Shown: positions 24,546 to 32,839, counted from the stretch's first letter. The stretch is DNA of 64,000 nucleotides from Solirubrum koreensis (GCF_039541855.1 NZ_BAABHA010000010.1:186001-250000), one strand, 5' to 3'. Notes: generated by a model from the letters alone, not told the origin. Program-made: numbers and translations.

Positions 24546-27500
24546 CTACACCACCACGTTCACCATGCGGCCGGGCACCACAATTACCTTCTTGGCGGGT
24601 TTGCCTTCGGCGTAGCGGACCAGGATATCCGTAGCGCGTACGGCGGCTTCGATTTCGGCGGCCGTGGCGTTGGCCGGGAACTGCAGCTGCTCGCGCACTT
24701 TGCCGTTGATGGCCACCGGGTAGTTCACGGTGTCTTCCACGAGGTACTGCTCGTTGAACTCCGGGAACGGGGCGGTGCTCAGGCTGCCGCGCGCGTTGCC
24801 GAGCTGCTCCCACAACTCCTCCGCCAAGTGCGGCGCGTAGGGCGAGATGAGCACCACCAGCGGCTCCAGAATGGCGCGCTTGTGCGTGTTCAGCGCCGAT
24901 AGCTCGTTCACGCAAATCATGAACGTACTCACGGAGGTGTTAAATGAGAACCGCTCAATGTCTTCCTGCACCTTCCGAATGGCCTTGTGCAGGGCCTTCA
25001 GCTCGGCCGGCGTGGCTGGCTCGTCGGTTACGGCCCAGTCGCGGTCTTCGGGGTAATACAAGCGCCAGAACTTCTTGAGGAAGCCCGAAACGCCCGTCAT
25101 GCCCTGGGTATTCCACGGCTTGAACTGCTCCAGCGGCCCGAGGAACATCTCGTGCAGGCGCAGCGCGTCGGCCCCGTATTGATTTATCAATACGTCGGGG
25201 TTCACAACGTTGTGCTTCGACTTCGACATTTTTTCGACTTCAACACCGCAGATATAGGTGCCATTGTCTTCAAAAATGAATTCTGCGTTTGCGTAATCTT
25301 CGCGCCACTTTTTAAAGGACTCTATATTGAGCACATCGTCTTTTACGATGTTAACATCCACATGAATGGGCTGGTATATGGTTTTTGCGCTATCAAAAGG
25401 ATTAATAAAATTATCTTTGATATTATGTGAAACAAAATATTGTTTTTCTGGAAAGTTGAACTTTGATACATAATTAAATTTATTGTCTATTGAATAAATA
25501 CAAATCATAGCTGCCATCCAGGGATTGGCAATAACTTCTTCAAGTTGAAAAATAGCTGATATACGGTAAGGGCTTACTAATCCATCTTTTTTACTTGAGA
25601 CTTGAAAGCCTTGGATATGTTTTTGTGAAACATCTCTTAGGCTAATGTGAGTTTGCTTGCCATCAATTGTAAAAGTTGCGTTTCCAGAATTGGTGCTTTC
25701 TGCATTGCTGGAAATTGATGCTAACCGTATAACGTTATCAAAGCCAAGTTCTTTTAAAGCTTTTTGCAATAATAACGCTGCGTAAATCCCTTTGTTTAAG
25801 CGGTACACGAAGTTCGAGCGGCCCAGAATCATGCCTTGGTTAATCAGCTTCTGGAAAGGCTCGTTGCCTCTAACCAGGCCCAGATCCTTCAGGAAGAGGT
25901 ACCAGAAGCGGGCGTAGAGCAAGTGACCGGTGGCGTGCTCGGCGCCGCCCATGTAGAGGTCCACGGTTTGCCAGTACTGCTCGGCCTGCTCGCCCACGAA
26001 CCGCTCGGTGTTCTGCGGGTCCATGTAGCGCAGATAATACCAAGAAGAGCCGGCCCAGCCGGGCATGGTGCTCAACTCGAAATCGAACTGCCCGCGGTAT
26101 TTCCAGTCCTGGGCGCGGCCTAGCGGCGGCTCGCCGGTTTCGGTAGGCTTGTACTCATCGATTTCGGGCAGCACAAGGGGCAGGTCGGCTTCGGCCACGC
26201 CAAAGGCCATTCCGTCGCGGTAGTACACTGGAATCGGTTCACCCCAGTAGCGCTGGCGGCCGAATATGGCGTCACGCAGGCGGTAGTTGATTTTGCCGGT
26301 ACCGATGCCCTTTTCTTCCAGGCGCTTGATGACTTCCTGAATGGCCGGCTTCACGTCGAGGCCGGTGAGGAAATCGGAGTTCGTGATGCGGCCTTCCTTG
26401 GCAATGTAGGCTTCGCCAGCGGCTTCGTCGTAGCCTTCCACCACGGGCAGAATGGGCAATGTGAAGTGCTTGGCAAAGGCAAAGTCGCGGGTGTCGTGGG
26501 CGGGCACGGCCATAACCACGCCGGTGCCGTAGCCGGCCAGCACGTAGTCGGCCACCCAAATGGGCAGTTTCTCGCCGGTGAACGGGTGCAGGGCAAACGC
26601 GCCGGTGGGCTGGCCGGTAATGGTTTTCACGTCGGCCATCCGGTCGCGCTCCGAGCGGTTTTTGGCCCACTCCACGTACTTCTGCACGGTTTCGCGCTGT
26701 GCGTCGGTGGTCAGCACATCCACGAACTCCGACTCGGGCGCCACGGCTAGGTAGCTCACGCCGAACAAGGTATCGGGGCGGGTGGTAAACACCGTTAGCG
26801 GCAGTTCGGGGTGGTTTTCTACCTCGAAGCGCACCTCGGCGCCCACCGAGCGGCCAATCCAGTTGCGCTGCATTTCCTTTACCGCGTCGGGCCAGTCGAT
26901 GTTATCGAGGCCGTCGAGCAGGCGCTGGGCGTAGGCCGTGATGCGCAGGTTCCACTGCGGCATGAGGCGGCGCTCCACGGGGTAACCGCCGCGCTCCGAC
27001 ACGCCATCTTTCACCTCGTCGTTTGAGAGTACTGTGCCCAGCTGCGGGCACCAGTTTACGTAGGTTTCGCTTTGGTAGGCGAGGCGGTAGGGGTGAACGG
27101 CGGCAATTCGCTGCGACTCGCTCATCATTTGCCACTGGCCGGCCGAGAAATCGTGCCGTTCGTCCTCGTCGCAGGCGGCGCGTACGCCGGCGCTGCCTTC
27201 GGCCGCAAACTTATCCTGCAGGGTGCGGATGCTCTCGGCCTGGTTGGTATCGAGGTTGAACCAGGAGTTGAACAGCTTCAGGAAGATCCACTGCGTCCAC
27301 TTGTAGTAGCTGGGGTCGGAGGTGCGCACTTCGCGGCTCCAGTCGTAACTGAAACCCAACGACGACAGCTGCTCGATGTAGCGGGCTATGTTCTCGCGGG
27401 TGGTTTTCTCGGGGTGCTGGCCGGTCTGGATGGCGTACTGTTCGGCGGGCAGGCCGAAGGAGTCGAAACCCATGGGGTGCAGCACGTTGAAACCGCGGTG

Positions 27501-27701
27501 GCGCTTGTAGCGCGTCACGATATCGGAAGCAATGTAGCCTAGCGGGTGACCCACGTGCAACCCCGCCCCGGAGGGGTAGGGAAACATGTCGAGCACGTAG
27601 TACTTGGGCTTATCGGAGCTGTTATCGGCGCGGAAAGTCTGGTTTTGCTGCCAGAAGTTCTGCCACTTCTGTTCTATCTCCTGCGGGCGGTAGCCGGGCA
27701 T
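24546..27701 (-). CDS. leuS: leucyl-tRNA synthetase with AT-rich internal segment
   Basis: Class I synthetase that charges tRNA-Leu. Of 1051 residues, the HIGH-type motif HVGHPLG is at 49-55, the CP1 editing domain has TTRPDTLFGVSYLAVAPE, KMSKS is at 824-828 and the anticodon-binding and C-terminal domains follow. It is 100 or more residues longer than the ~920-940 I expect for Bacteroidota. The excess lies between FVYR (about 633) and KMSKS, in the leucine-specific domain region, where DNA at about 25235-25800 is very AT-rich (25441-25500 has 12 G+C in 60) while the flanks are GC-rich. The frame is unbroken and ordinary residues resume at HVDVNIV. This looks like in-frame acquisition of foreign sequence. 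Confidence 0.96.
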   Translation of the reverse strand: MPGYRPQEIEQKWQNFWQQNQTFRADNSSDKPKYYVLDMFPYPSGAGLHVGHPLGYIASDIVTRYKRHRGFNVLHPMGFDSFGLPAEQYAIQTGQHPEKTTRENIARYIEQLSSLGFSYDWSREVRTSDPSYYKWTQWIFLKLFNSWFNLDTNQAESIRTLQDKFAAEGSAGVRAACDEDERHDFSAGQWQMMSESQRIAAVHPYRLAYQSETYVNWCPQLGTVLSNDEVKDGVSERGGYPVERRLMPQWNLRITAYAQRLLDGLDNIDWPDAVKEMQRNWIGRSVGAEVRFEVENHPELPLTVFTTRPDTLFGVSYLAVAPESEFVDVLTTDAQRETVQKYVEWAKNRSERDRMADVKTITGQPTGAFALHPFTGEKLPIWVADYVLAGYGTGVVMAVPAHDTRDFAFAKHFTLPILPVVEGYDEAAGEAYIAKEGRITNSDFLTGLDVKPAIQEVIKRLEEKGIGTGKINYRLRDAIFGRQRYWGEPIPVYYRDGMAFGVAEADLPLVLPEIDEYKPTETGEPPLGRAQDWKYRGQFDFELSTMPGWAGSSWYYLRYMDPQNTERFVGEQAEQYWQTVDLYMGGAEHATGHLLYARFWYLFLKDLGLVRGNEPFQKLINQGMILGRSNFVYRLNKGIYAALLLQKALKELGFDNVIRLASISSNAESTNSGNATFTIDGKQTHISLRDVSQKHIQGFQVSSKKDGLVSPYRISAIFQLEEVIANPWMAAMICIYSIDNKFNYVSKFNFPEKQYFVSHNIKDNFINPFDSAKTIYQPIHVDVNIVKDDVLNIESFKKWREDYANAEFIFEDNGTYICGVEVEKMSKSKHNVVNPDVLINQYGADALRLHEMFLGPLEQFKPWNTQGMTGVSGFLKKFWRLYYPEDRDWAVTDEPATPAELKALHKAIRKVQEDIERFSFNTSVSTFMICVNELSALNTHKRAILEPLVVLISPYAPHLAEELWEQLGNARGSLSTAPFPEFNEQYLVEDTVNYPVAINGKVREQLQFPANATAAEIEAAVRATDILVRYAEGKPAKKVIVVPGRMVNVVV

Positions 27702-27726
27702 AGCGGTTCGGTAGTTGCTGAAACCG

Positions 27727-27734
27727 CGAAGTTA
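27727..27734 (-). promoter_or_regulatory. candidate -7 box of leuS
   Basis: The minus strand reads TAACTTCG, one mismatch from TAnnTTTG, 25 bases before the ATG. Confidence 0.3.
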
Positions 27735-27791
27735 GCCCGAAGCACCGTAGAAGCCACGCGAAGTTTGCCGGCAAAATGCCACTCCTGGTTT

Positions 27792-28052
27792 TTAGCTGCT
27801 GCTGGTTCCCCAGCCGTTGGTAATCTTTTTCAGCTCGTCGATGTCGTGGATGGGGCCGCGGTAGAGAATGTGCGGGCTGAACACGTCGCCGCTCGATAAC
27901 TCCACGGTGCCGTCGGTATCATGGGGCAGGAACACGCGCAGTGTGCCGTCGGGAGTCATGCGCACGTACAAGTCGCCGCGTTGGTAGCTGGTGCCCTCGG
28001 GAACGTAATCGGCAAGCAGAAAGCCGGCTTCCTGGAGTTGGTCGTGCGTCAT
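27792..28052 (-). CDS. small hypothetical protein
   Basis: An 86-residue cytoplasmic protein, MTHDQLQEAGFLLADYVPEGTSY..., predicted mostly beta (GDLYVRMTPDGTLRVFLPH, GTVELSSGDVFSPHILYRGPIHD) with a final DIDELKKITNGW. I do not recognise the family. It lies 9 bases after the STAS gene on the same strand, so the two are probably co-transcribed. Confidence 0.75.
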   Translation of the reverse strand: MTHDQLQEAGFLLADYVPEGTSYQRGDLYVRMTPDGTLRVFLPHDTDGTVELSSGDVFSPHILYRGPIHDIDELKKITNGWGTSSS

Positions 28053-28061
28053 GGGAGCGGA

Positions 28062-28421
28062 CTACGCGGCGTTCTTGAACAAGTAAGGCCTGGCGGCTGC
28101 GTCGAGCAGCGTGGGCACAATGGGCAACTTCGCATCGGTGCCATCGGAGGGAAGCAACTGCTGCCGAACGTGTTCTTCCACGTGGGCCAATGGCAACACG
28201 ATGCCCGCTTGGCGCAGCGCCTCGTGATACGATAATAACAGCTCCACTGCCTCGGCGGATGGCCGTTCGAGCAAACTGCAATCAACCCAAACGGCAGGTT
28301 TGCCGCTATGCGCCGCCAGGTGCAAGGCACGAGCCAAGGATACTTCCGGGCCGGACTCCGTCATGTCGCGCAACACGAGCAGGTAGCTGTCCGGTAACGA
28401 TTCTCTGTACGCTTCCACCAT
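28062..28421 (-). CDS. STAS-domain-like protein
   Basis: A 119-residue protein with the STAS (anti-sigma antagonist) pattern: an alternating strand-helix fold, LLVLRDMTESGPEVSLARALHLAAHSGKPAVWVDCSLLERPSAEAVELLLSYHEALRQAGIVLPLAHVEEHVRQ... ending KLPIVPTLLDAA. The usual phosphorylatable Ser/Thr would lie in the loop VDCSLLERPSAEAV. No anti-sigma kinase or sigma factor is adjacent. A perfect -7 box is 27 bases upstream. Confidence 0.7.
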   Translation of the reverse strand: MVEAYRESLPDSYLLVLRDMTESGPEVSLARALHLAAHSGKPAVWVDCSLLERPSAEAVELLLSYHEALRQAGIVLPLAHVEEHVRQQLLPSDGTDAKLPIVPTLLDAAARPYLFKNAA

Positions 28422-28748
28422 TGCTTTCGAACCGTTATGTGCCCTTACAAAAGTAGGCCGGTTGGCTACGCTGAAGTAGGCTTATTGTACTGATCTGGAA
28501 TGCGGTGAGTACTTATTTATACCCAGGTAGCACGGGGTGCAAACGAGCTAAATGGCTTCCTGCAGGCCGCAAACGAGGTTTAACGCCGGAATAAATTACG
28601 TACTAATAGCCGAGCTGAACCCGTAGTTATCCTGACGAAGGGTGGCACCTAAACCGGTTGTTTTGTAATCGAGCGGGCTGCCTGTCAAATGCGGCAACTA
28701 GGTACAACCTCAGGTGTGGTGTTGTACCGTGACAGGCGGTCCGCTTTT
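28422..28748. other. 327-base gap with a long imperfect hairpin
   Basis: No protein gene is seen. On the left is the STAS promoter. On the right, 28680-28737 folds into a two-part hairpin (GCCTGTCA/TGACAGGC outside, GGTACAAC/GTTGTACC inside), followed on the plus strand by a six-T run at 28745-28750. This has terminator form for plus-strand transcription, yet no plus-strand gene precedes it; a small RNA or 3' element is possible. Confidence 0.5.
28448..28455 (-). promoter_or_regulatory. candidate -7 box of the STAS-hypothetical operon
   Basis: The minus strand reads TACTTTTG, a full match to TAnnTTTG, 27 bases before the ATG. Confidence 0.5.
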
Positions 28749-29510
28749 TTATGCCCTTTCGGGTCGGTTCAGCGGGTTTTGCCCGTCCCAGCTGCCTTCG
28801 GCGCGCAGCACCCGAAACCGTGCGAACAGCTCTTCCGAGTACCACTTTTCCTGGCGCGTACGCTTCACCACGTCCTTGTGCCGGCCGTCGTGCTGGTGGC
28901 CGTAGGCATATTGCCGCATCTGCGCCGCCGATTCCCACACGCTGAACGTGGCCTGCCGGATAAACGGCAGCTCGCCCAGGCCGATGCCGGCCACGTAGCC
29001 CGGCGCCTGCACCACGGCCCGGCTCACGGGCGGTACAGCTTTCCAGAAGCTCCAGGAGCGCAACGGCCGAATGCTGGCGCGGGTGAGCACCGCTACCGGA
29101 CCGTCGGGTTGCGTTGGGGCCTCGGGCACGGCGTAATCAAACGGGTTGCTGCCGTCCCAGAGGCCGTGCGCCTGCAAGGGCTGAAGACGCGCCGTCCAGA
29201 GCTCGGTGCTGTGCTGCCGGAACTGCTGCCAGCTGGCGTTGCCCGCGAAAAACATGTCGGCGGCGGCTTCGTTGTCCCACACCGCCATCAGGCCATAGCG
29301 CCGCAGGTTGGGGCGTAGGCCAAAATCGAAGCCCGAGCCCAGCAGCTTGGCGAAGCGCAGGCCCGGTACTTGCGCAAACTGCCGTGGCAGCAAGCCCATT
29401 TGCGCCAGGCCCCAGCGGCGGCGGTCGGGACGAAGCGTAATAACGGTGAGGGTGGTGAGAGGCGAAGCAGCAGGCACGCGAAACGGGGTTGATCGACCAA
29501 CAAGCAACAA
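28749..29510 (-). CDS. CrtA-like spheroidene monooxygenase family protein
   Basis: A 253-residue homolog of CrtA, which adds keto groups to acyclic carotenoids such as spheroidene. Matches along the length are MGLLPRQFAQVPGLRFAKLLGSG, YGLMAVWDNEAAADMFF, WDGSNPFDY, GPVAVLTRASIRPLRSWSFWKAVPPVSR, GIGLGELPFIRQATFSVWES and WYSEELFARFRVL. It may take part in making reddish carotenoids, though no other crt gene is in the window and the substrate may differ. The TTG start (29510) abuts the U-tract of the upstream terminator; GTG at 29477 is a more likely start. Confidence 0.8.
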   Translation of the reverse strand: MLLVGRSTPFRVPAASPLTTLTVITLRPDRRRWGLAQMGLLPRQFAQVPGLRFAKLLGSGFDFGLRPNLRRYGLMAVWDNEAAADMFFAGNASWQQFRQHSTELWTARLQPLQAHGLWDGSNPFDYAVPEAPTQPDGPVAVLTRASIRPLRSWSFWKAVPPVSRAVVQAPGYVAGIGLGELPFIRQATFSVWESAAQMRQYAYGHQHDGRHKDVVKRTRQEKWYSEELFARFRVLRAEGSWDGQNPLNRPERA

Positions 29511-29512
29511 AA

Positions 29513-29540
29513 AAAGGGAGAGAACGGATTCTCTCCCTTT
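29513..29540 (-). terminator. terminator of the FMN-binding general stress gene
   Basis: AAAGGGAGAGAA (29513-29524) and TTCTCTCCCTTT (29529-29540) form a perfect 12-bp stem with loop CGGA. The A-run beside 29513 gives a U-tract on the minus strand. Confidence 0.88.
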
Positions 29541-29620
29541 CGGTAATTCATAAAATAAGGGTGCGGTGGACGGCTGCCTTAACGGATGCTTCCCGCGGAG
29601 GTTACGCCCGGCCGCCGATT

Positions 29621-30130
29621 TTACTTCGGATTTACCTTGGCGTGCTCGTCGCCGGTGGGCTGGTACCGCTCGCCGGTGGCCACGGCTTTCACGTAGCCGA
29701 AGGCGTGCACCAGCACGTTGCTGGGCTGGTCCCAGTACTCGCCGCGGTCAATATCCACGCGCAGCAAGGCAATGTTGGGGTCGTCGGAGCCCTTAGGGAA
29801 CCATGTGCGCAGGCCCTCATTCCACATGTCTTTGATTTTGGCACGGTCGGTTACGATGGTGGCGCGGCCGGTAATGCTTACGTACAGGTTGTCGTCGGGC
29901 TTGGAGTAGCCCAGGTTAATGTGGCGGTCCTGCTGTACCTCGTCGATTTTGGGCGAGTCTTTCTCGGTGAAAAACCACAGCGTGCCGTCGGCTTCGGGCT
30001 TGTGGGTGTACATCGGACGCGAATGCAGCGAGCCGTCGGACTCGGCGGTGGTCATCATGGCAATCTTGATGTCCTTAATGCGCTCCACGAGCTTGCTTAC
30101 GTCGTGGCTTACGGCAACTTTCTCGGCCAT
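29621..30130 (-). CDS. general stress protein, pyridoxamine-phosphate-oxidase-like FMN-binding split barrel
   Basis: A 169-residue protein of the Pyrid_ox_like (general stress protein 26) family. Typical parts are IKIAMMTTAESDGSLHSRPMY, GTLWFFTEKDSPKIDEVQQDRHINLGYS, YVSITGRATIVTDRAKIKDMWNEGLRTWFPKG, then LLRVDIDRGEYWDQPSN. It should bind flavin; the reaction is unknown. The start is MAEKVAVSHD at 30130. A much longer open frame to 30679 overlaps the opposite gene and is not coding. It ends in a strong terminator. Confidence 0.92.
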   Translation of the reverse strand: MAEKVAVSHDVSKLVERIKDIKIAMMTTAESDGSLHSRPMYTHKPEADGTLWFFTEKDSPKIDEVQQDRHINLGYSKPDDNLYVSITGRATIVTDRAKIKDMWNEGLRTWFPKGSDDPNIALLRVDIDRGEYWDQPSNVLVHAFGYVKAVATGERYQPTGDEHAKVNPK

Positions 30131-30289
30131 GGGGTCGGGGTGTTTAGGTTGATCGGATTGGAAGGAGGTGTTTGGGCTTACGGGCCGTAAGAGGCCGGGG
30201 TTTGACTGCCGCGCCAACTTTCCACGCGTAATGGGTTCCGTAATGCCGATGCGGGCAGCCGCACAAGCCCGCGAAGGGAAAGTAGGCCT

Positions 30290-30297
30290 TACCTTGC
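30290..30297 (+). promoter_or_regulatory. candidate -7 box directly before the AcpH-like start codon
   Basis: TACCTTGC ends 4 bases before the GTG at 30302. If it is used, the transcript would start at or very near the start codon (leaderless). Confidence 0.35.
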
Positions 30298-30301
30298 CGC
30301 C

Positions 30302-30892
30302 GTGAACTTCCTCGCTCATTTGCTGCTTTCGGGCCCTAACGACGACCTGATCGTGGGCAACTTTGCCGCCGAAGCCGTGCGCGGCCGCGCGGCCGTGGAA
30401 GCGTACGCACCCGCCGTGCAGCGCGGCATTCGGTTGCATCGCCTCATCGACTCGTTTACCGATAACCACCCCGTGGTGCGCCGCAGCACCGCCCGCCTGC
30501 GCGAATCCGGCTTGGGCAAGTGGGCCGGCGTGGTGGCCGACGTGGGCTACGACCACCTTTTGGCCCGCAACTTTGCCAGTTACACGTACGACCCACACGA
30601 GCCGCTGGCCGCCTTCAGCCAGCGCATGTACAGTGTGCTGCAAGCCCGCCACGCGGAATTGCCCGAGCGCCTGCAGCACATGTTTCGTTACATGCGGCAG
30701 GACGATTGGCTTACGAACTACGCCCGGCCGGAAGGCTTGGAACGGGCATTATATGGCCTGAGCCGCCGCGTACCAAGCGGGGCCGTACTGGCTACCGGCG
30801 CCGCGGCGTTTCTGGCGGAACGGGCGGCATATGAGGCGGATTTCGCGGAGTTTTGGCCGGAGCTTCGGGCGGCCGTTGAATCGATAAACTAA
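30302..30892 (+). CDS. acyl carrier protein phosphodiesterase family (AcpH/DUF479)
   Basis: A 196-residue HD-like protein. The canonical start MNFLAHLLLSGPNDDLIVGNFAAEAVRGR fixes the GTG at 30302. Other family elements are GIRLHRLIDSFTDNHPVVRRS, VVADVGYDHLLARNF and the C-terminal FRYMRQDDWLTNYARPEGLERALYGLSRR. E. coli AcpH removes the 4'-phosphopantetheine group from ACP; the same role is plausible here. It is followed after 5 bases by a small unknown gene on the same strand. Confidence 0.9.
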   Translation: MNFLAHLLLSGPNDDLIVGNFAAEAVRGRAAVEAYAPAVQRGIRLHRLIDSFTDNHPVVRRSTARLRESGLGKWAGVVADVGYDHLLARNFASYTYDPHEPLAAFSQRMYSVLQARHAELPERLQHMFRYMRQDDWLTNYARPEGLERALYGLSRRVPSGAVLATGAAAFLAERAAYEADFAEFWPELRAAVESIN

Positions 30893-30897
30893 ACGAT

Positions 30898-31311
30898 ATG
30901 CAAGACGCTGATGTGTTGGCCGTACGTGACGCCATTGTGCAACAAGCCAAGCACCTCCTGACGGAAGCAGGGGAGTTTTACCCCTTTGGCATGGTGCTGA
31001 AAAAAGACGGATTGGTGGTGCCAGTCAGCGCGTTCGAAGCAGACGAGCAACCCGAACTAGAGACGCTGGTGCCGCTGCTAGAAAATGACATTCGCACGGA
31101 ATTAGCCTCCGGTAAGTGCTTGGCTGGTGGAATAGGCGTGGATGTATGCCTGCGTTTTTCGGCCGACACGCCTCCGACCGATGCCTTGCACATCCGGTTG
31201 CTCCGGCACGATGGGCAGGCCGTCGATTACTACATGACTTATCGATTAGCGGAAGACCGGCTGATCTGCGACCCGCTGTTTGAAGACGTGGGCACCTTCA
31301 CGCTGGAATAA
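30898..31311 (+). CDS. small hypothetical protein (immunity-protein-like build)
   Basis: A 137-residue cytoplasmic protein, MQDADVLAVRDAIVQQAKHL..., with the stretch EFYPFGMVLKKDGLVVPVSAF and a middle strand region GGIGVDVCLRFSADTP. I do not recognise a named family; the GEFYPFG start and acidic composition recall small immunity or SUKH-type proteins, but this is weak. Its G+C is lower (31 of 60 in 31081-31140) than its neighbours. It is 5 bases after the AcpH-like gene and ends at a perfect terminator. Confidence 0.75.
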   Translation: MQDADVLAVRDAIVQQAKHLLTEAGEFYPFGMVLKKDGLVVPVSAFEADEQPELETLVPLLENDIRTELASGKCLAGGIGVDVCLRFSADTPPTDALHIRLLRHDGQAVDYYMTYRLAEDRLICDPLFEDVGTFTLE

Positions 31312-31356
31312 ACAACGCTCGGCCCGCCCGTGAATACAGGCAGGCCGAGCGTTGTT
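31311..31356 (+). terminator. terminator after the small hypothetical gene
   Basis: AACAACGCTCGGCC (31311-31324) pairs perfectly with GGCCGAGCGTTGTT (31343-31356). It begins at the stop codon, faces the convergent gene and may act on both strands. Confidence 0.8.
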
Positions 31357-31398
31357 CTTGTCAATCCAAAATCAGCAGACGGTTTAAGCAAAGGTGCT

Positions 31399-32121
31399 TT
31401 AATCGGCCGGAACGTAGGCAATTTCCGGGGCGCTGCTGCCCGGCGTTTGAAGCACGAGGCGGTCGGCTGTTAACTCCTTTACATTGATTTTTCGGGAGCC
31501 GCCTTCTTCATCCACGATGGTAAGCGTGCGGGTTTCCTCGTCGAGCTGCCAGCGCAGCTTGTGGCCGGCAATGAGCAGCTTGGTTTTGACAATGCCGTTG
31601 GGCCGAAACTCGTAGCGGGCCATGTCCATGACTTTGCGTACGGCTTCCGGATTCTTGGCCAAGGTCTCGGCTTTCTTGGGGTCTTTGGCCTGCATGCGGG
31701 CCGTAATCTGTTGCGCGGCTGCGTCGAGCGAGGCCGGGGCAATGCGCCACTGGCGTAGCAGCAGTTTCTGCAGCTGCACGTAACTCACCTGTACCTCGCC
31801 AATCAGGTAGCTCTGTTCCTCCAGGGCTACCTCGGTGCCGATTTGGGCGGCGGGCAGCGTCAGGGGCTGAAAGCCGAGGTGTGAAAACGTAAGTTTGGCG
31901 TTGGGTGAAGCGGTGGGTAAACGCAACGAAAAGCGGCCCTTTTCATCGGAAACCGCGCTGGTTTTCTGGTCTTCTACCCGCACCGTAACTTGTGCCAGGG
32001 GCTCTTTGGTGCTGCGGGCAATAACGCGGCCGCTCACCACTTGCTGGGCCAGGGCGGCTGTGTTCAGCAACGCCAATAACAATAGAATCAGGAAGTAAGG
32101 CCGGTGCGAGGAGAGGCGCAT
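31399..32121 (-). CDS. secreted carboxypeptidase-regulatory-like domain protein
   Basis: A 240-residue envelope protein. The signal peptide is MRLSSHRPYFLILLLLALLNTAALAQ (cleavage near ALA-Q). A CarboxypepD_reg beta-sandwich follows (about 28-105: VVSGRVIARSTKEPLAQVTVRVEDQKTSAVSDEKGRFSLRLP), the module found at the N-terminus of SusC-type receptors, but no barrel follows. The rest (about 125-240) is helical then beta, with an unknown role. It may be a surface or periplasmic binding protein. Confidence 0.85.
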   Translation of the reverse strand: MRLSSHRPYFLILLLLALLNTAALAQQVVSGRVIARSTKEPLAQVTVRVEDQKTSAVSDEKGRFSLRLPTASPNAKLTFSHLGFQPLTLPAAQIGTEVALEEQSYLIGEVQVSYVQLQKLLLRQWRIAPASLDAAAQQITARMQAKDPKKAETLAKNPEAVRKVMDMARYEFRPNGIVKTKLLIAGHKLRWQLDEETRTLTIVDEEGGSRKINVKELTADRLVLQTPGSSAPEIAYVPAD

Positions 32122-32277
32122 TATGTAATGAGAAATAGGAGTGATGTGACGCTTACGTTAGCGTGTTTGAAGGTAGATGTTAGCGCAGCAAAATCGGTTG
32201 CATCTGTTCGAAGCGTGTTGCAGGCAATAGGGGCGGGGTGACGCAAAATTCTAGAACATGAATGTCGAACCGCAAAA

Positions 32278-32303
32278 AAAACGGGGCCGTGAAGCCCCGT
32301 TTT
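32278..32303 (-). terminator. terminator of the SlyD-like gene
   Basis: AAAACGGGGC (32278-32287) and GCCCCGTTTT (32294-32303) form a 10-bp stem with loop CGTGAA. The A-run just left of it gives a U-tract on the minus strand. Confidence 0.88.
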
Positions 32304-32326
32304 CGTTATCAGCAAGTCGTTGAAAC

Positions 32327-32839
32327 CTAGTGATGGTGGCCGCCTTCGCCGTGTACGTGGCCGTGGTCGAGCTCCTCTTTGGTGGCGTCGCGCACGTCTA
32401 CCACTTTGCCTTCGAAGTGCATGGTCATGCCGGCGAGGGGGTGGTTGAAGTCCATCTGTACGGTGTCGTCGTTAATGGCCACCACTTTGCCTTGCAGCTG
32501 GTTGCCTTGGTTGTCCGACATGGGCAGGTAGTTGCCGGGCTGGAGCATTTCCTGGTCCAACTGGCCATCAATTTCGAATACTTGCTTGGGCAGGTCCACC
32601 AGGGCATCCTGGTCGTAGTCGCCGTAGCCGTCTTCGGGCGAGAGGCTGAAGGCGAAGGAGTCTCCCGGGTTTTTGCCTTGCAAGTGCTGCTCAAACTGTT
32701 CGGGAAGGCCGCTCATGCCGAACAAAAACACCATAGGCGAATCGGCTTCGGCCTTTTCGACGAGCATTTTTTCCTGCTCGTCGTTGGTGACACTCAGGTC
32801 GTAGGTGAGGGTCACCACTTTGTTGTCGGCAATCTGCAT
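32327..32839 (-). CDS. slyD: SlyD-type FKBP peptidyl-prolyl isomerase
   Basis: A 170-residue FKBP with the SlyD layout: MQIADNKVVTLTYDLSV, the interrupted FKBP domain with the IF chaperone insert (PEDGYGDYDQDALVDLPKQVFE) and the return to the FKBP strand DFNHPLAGMTMHFEGKVVDVRDAT. It ends in a metal-binding tail HGHVHGEGGHHH. It catalyses proline isomerisation and acts as a folding helper that can bind nickel or other metals. The start at 32839 is the family start; 14 upstream codons begin with TTG and are not expected. It is divergent from the propeller lipoprotein gene. Confidence 0.93.
   Translation of the reverse strand: MQIADNKVVTLTYDLSVTNDEQEKMLVEKAEADSPMVFLFGMSGLPEQFEQHLQGKNPGDSFAFSLSPEDGYGDYDQDALVDLPKQVFEIDGQLDQEMLQPGNYLPMSDNQGNQLQGKVVAINDDTVQMDFNHPLAGMTMHFEGKVVDVRDATKEELDHGHVHGEGGHHH

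Noticed and set aside
24306..24902. A 198-residue plus-strand frame after mmcQ/yjbR
   Set aside because: It consists of palindromic repeats, a terminator and antisense leuS sequence.
25235..25800. The leuS AT-rich segment as a separate inserted gene or intron/intein
   Set aside because: The frame is continuous with leuS on both sides, there is no independent start with family similarity, and no intein motifs (N-terminal Cys block, terminal His-Asn) or intron structure are visible.
29621..30679. A 352-residue version of the FMN-binding stress protein
   Set aside because: The extra residues overlap the AcpH-like gene in antisense; the family start is at 30130.
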